From Russula earlei (lineage: Eukaryota; Basidiomycota; Agaricomycetes; Russulales; Russulaceae), in NCBI GenBank assembly GCA_025769875.1, contig JAGFNK010000571.1:1-33174 (forward strand): a DNA stretch of 33,174 nt, given 5' to 3'. The notes below the pieces were generated by a model. That model saw only the letters and a program-made list of their open reading frames with translations, made no database searches and was not told the origin of the DNA. A program made the translations under genes and the position numbers. Positions 31,275 through 33,174 of this stretch are shown here, one piece after another. Position 1 is the first letter of the stretch, and the number at the start of each line of letters is the position of its first letter.

Positions 31275-31804
31275 TGTTGAGATTATCATTGATTTGGGTG
31301 ATTTGGTATGTTACCACTACCCTGGGACATTGTGATGTAATCACAGCTCAGATGCGTTGACGTGTTGGTTACACGGACCGGGCATCACTGGCTTAGCTCA
31401 GGCGCATGACGTGTTGGATCACGTGGTCCAGCTCAGCTCATATGCTGAGATCTGCGCTACTTACAATGATAAGTTAATTGATGACAATTGGTAGCTACTA
31501 ACGACTGATCCTTGTATGATCTTTGTTTCTTATTGATGGTAGCTACCTGCAGTGTACTTAGAGATGCTCTGGAGTACTTGAGAGTGTCATATTTTGATAG
31601 ATCACTTCAGTCTTGTCTTACACAATACTGAAGTGAGTACTTACTGTTTCCTATCTTATCTATCGCATCTAATCACGCATTGTAGATATCTTTTGATAGG
31701 TATTACTGAATTATAGTCTTGTCTTACACAATACTGAAATATCTTTTGATAGATCTTAAGGATCTTATCGCTGTTATCATAACCTGCGCCCATCTGCTTC
31801 AACA
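31275..31804 (+). repeat. Copia 2 3' LTR
   Basis: Copy of 26799-27329, preceded by the purine tract and followed by the AATTG target duplication. Confidence 0.93.
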
Positions 31805-31934
31805 AATTGTGCATCCTTCCACATATCAGTCAACAAAGCATCTCATGGTGGGCCACCAGTAGTATCGCATCATTCCCAGTAATGTTTTAGCTTTCCCTGG
31901 GTGTCCTGCTGTGGGACTGTCATGATACTGTTCC
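31805..31934 (-). pseudogene. Gypsy B integrase HHCC zinc motif, part 1
   Basis: On the minus strand this reads YHDSPTAGHPGKAKTLLGM, then YYWWPTMRCFVD, a TGA (31826-31828), then YVEGCTI. It continues across the copia 2 insertion as CQSNKSNTHPSRPPL at 26797 and below. His, His, Cys, Cys of the integrase zinc domain are all present. The TGA sits where arginine is plausible. The upstream RT and gag are cut off at 31935 by an LTR fragment. Confidence 0.9.
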
Positions 31935-32157
31935 TGTTATGGCATCGTGGCCATAAGAGCGTTAGCTCAGAGTTCAGTGGGGGCCAAGTCCCTGTGACTT
32001 GGTTCAAGGGTTCAGTGGGGCCGGCTCAAAGAGACCGGATCAAGGGTTTAGCATCTCAAGGCTGAGTCAGACAGTGACTCAGTCCACAGACAGAGTTGAT
32101 CTTCTGGTTTTACAGAAGAGGAGGATGATGAGAGAGAGGCAGAGGAGGAAGAGGAAC
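31935..32157 (-). mobile_element. Partial minus-strand LTR of the gypsy A family
   Basis: These 223 bp are the inverse complement of the last 223 bp of the LTR at 32557-32779, with scattered differences. The LTR's 3' end abuts gypsy B integrase sequence at 31934. It is cut at 32157 by the start of the plus-strand LTR, consistent with a second element of the same family inserting into it in opposite orientation. Confidence 0.85.
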
Positions 32158-32779
32158 TGTTGTGAATTACCCCCTTATCGGTTCGTCTCTACATTCTGTT
32201 GTTATTGTTTACTTTTTACTATTGTTCTCCTCCATCACCCTCACCCCCTTGGTTACCATTTCATCCCTTGATGCTGATGGTCCCTTATTGTTTCACCCAT
32301 TGTGTTTCATCCATTGTTTCACCTGTAGTTGATCCCTTTCTGCTATTGGCCCACTTTTATCTATTGTCCTGCTTATAGTACTGTACAGCCTCACTACATA
32401 CAGTATTTAAGCACCTGTAAAAGCTGGGTAATGCCCCAAGCTTAGCTTTGTCCCATCTCCTGTCGCATCCCTTGCCCTGTATATTCTCTCAAATCACAAC
32501 TTGCTTGTGCTGGCCTACACTCTACTTGACCTGAGCACACCTCAAGGAACCCTTGTGTTCCTCTTCCTCCTCTGCCTCTCTCTCATTGTCCTCCTCTTCT
32601 GTGAAACCAGAAGATCAACTCTGTCTGTGGACTAAGTCATTGTCTGACTCAGCCTTGAGACACTAAACCTTTGATCTGGTCTCTTTTGAGCCGGCCCCAC
32701 TGAACCCTTGAACCAAGTCACAGGGACTTGGCCCCACTGAACCTTGAGCTAACACTCTTACGGCCGCAACGCTGTAACA
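32158..32779 (+). mobile_element. 5' LTR of a plus-strand gypsy A family element
   Basis: Starts TGTTGTGAATTACCCCC and ends GCTGTAACA (622 bp). The start matches the LTR at the left edge of the window and the end matches 31935-32157 inverted. A TATTTAAG near 32402 is a possible promoter element. No standard tRNA 3'-end primer site is evident after 32779; self-priming as in Tf1 is possible but not shown. Confidence 0.82.
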
Positions 32780-32828
32780 CAAGCTAAGCTTCCTTTACTC
32801 CATTCTGGAGATCAACATTGAACTACCA

Positions 32829-33174
32829 TTGAACCGTTGGGTCCACATCCGACCCAGACCATCCCCAGACCTTCCCGAACACGTTGTAGGAACTGCCACT
32901 TGGGACAGCTTTCACACCTTCCTTTGTTACGTCACCACTGAAAACAACGAAGAACTACCAGTCAAATTCATCAACAATCATTGGTTCAAACTACGACTTA
33001 GAAGAGGACAGCTCTACACTCACCTAGACTTAGAACTCCTCAGAAACAGCCTTGGATTAGGCTACTGGAGGGAAAACGACCCTCTCTATGAACCACCATC
33101 AGAATCAGAAGCCTCTTCCACAGAAGGCAACCCCCCTGAACCAGAAAACATTGTTGAAACTCAGACACCCTTCG
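32829..33174 (+). CDS. N-terminal part of the gypsy A family first ORF (Gag-like, incomplete)
   Basis: An open frame of 115 codons follows the LTR and runs off the window. It has WDSFHTFLCYVTTENNEELP, then WFKLRLRRGQLYTHLDLELL, then a Ser/Glu/Pro-rich acidic tail. There is no ATG in this frame close upstream, so the start could be non-AUG, further upstream with a frame break, or provided by splicing. By position it should be the gag or the start of a gag-pol frame. No zinc knuckle is seen in the visible part. Confidence 0.55.
   Translation, partial: MNRWVHIRPRPSPDLPEHVVGTATWDSFHTFLCYVTTENNEELPVKFINNHWFKLRLRRGQLYTHLDLELLRNSLGLGYWRENDPLYEPPSESEASSTEGNPPEPENIVETQTPF

Larger units (their letters stand above)
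26799..31804 (+). mobile_element. Copia 2: full-length but heavily decayed Ty1/copia element
   Basis: LTRs 26799-27329 (531 bp) and 31275-31804 (530 bp) begin TGTTGAGATTATC and end CTTCAACA. A perfect 5-bp target duplication AATTG flanks the element (26794-26798, 31805-31809). The primer site is 27330-27344 and the purine tract CACGGGGGGA lies before 31275. The LTRs differ at about 20-25 sites by eye, mostly transitions. The insertion splits the integrase zinc motif of gypsy B between CTI and CQS. The interior keeps gag-pol order but has lost most reading frames and contains two tandem-repeat blocks. Confidence 0.95.

Noticed and set aside
1..33174. tRNA or rRNA genes
   Set aside because: I saw no cloverleaf or rRNA sequence; the tRNA-like 15-mers at 3406 and 27330 are primer binding sites.

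Overview
The window looks like a repeat-dense, methylation-prone stretch of a filamentous fungal genome, most likely an agaricomycete basidiomycete. The evidence is short spliceosomal introns (56 to 132 bp) in GC-rich host genes, chromodomain Ty3/gypsy elements, Ty1/copia elements with half-tRNA primer sites, a Tc1-type DD34E transposon and PIF/Harbinger-like MITEs. There is nothing prokaryotic. About 4 kb (8410-12939) is host gene space; nearly everything else is nested transposable elements.

Layout. 1-2879: the 3' end of a minus-strand chromodomain gypsy element (gypsy A) with LTR start, polypurine tract, a zinc-knuckle 3' module and the integrase C-terminus, interrupted by a 553-bp PIF/Harbinger-like MITE. 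2880-8408: a full-length plus-strand copia element (copia 1) with two LTRs and a broken gag-pol. 8410-12939: three host genes on the plus strand, namely an unrecognised protein whose 5' end is cut off by the copia LTR, an old-yellow-enzyme flavin oxidoreductase with four exons, and a two-exon small secreted protein. 12940-13532: AT-rich repeats with GGAAACC heptamers.

13533-19959 is a four-level nest. A fragment of a foldback-type element carries a PIF/Harbinger-like MITE (TAA target). The MITE carries a giant foldback element (13812-19298, TA target). The left arm of the foldback carries a Tc1 transposon (13944-15563, TA target). With the Tc1 removed, both foldback arms are exactly 1736 bp around a 393-bp loop. 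The loop and inner arm hold a captured fragment of a NUDT19-like Nudix hydrolase gene. 20006-23294: another composite repeat bounded by a 13-bp inverted repeat, with a diverged copy of the inner foldback arm and shreds of an unrecognised gene.

23300-31934: a second minus-strand chromodomain gypsy (gypsy B), split inside its integrase zinc motif by a second copia element (26799-31804, target duplication AATTG). 31935-33174: two LTRs of the gypsy A family head to head, the second followed by an open reading frame that runs off the window.

The elements share signs of C-to-T decay at CpG. Almost all internal stops I located are TGA at positions that read naturally as CGA arginine codons, and paired LTRs and foldback arms differ mostly by transitions. 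The most unusual items are the conserved zinc-binding module 3' of the chromodomain in both gypsy families and the foldback element that has captured a host gene fragment.
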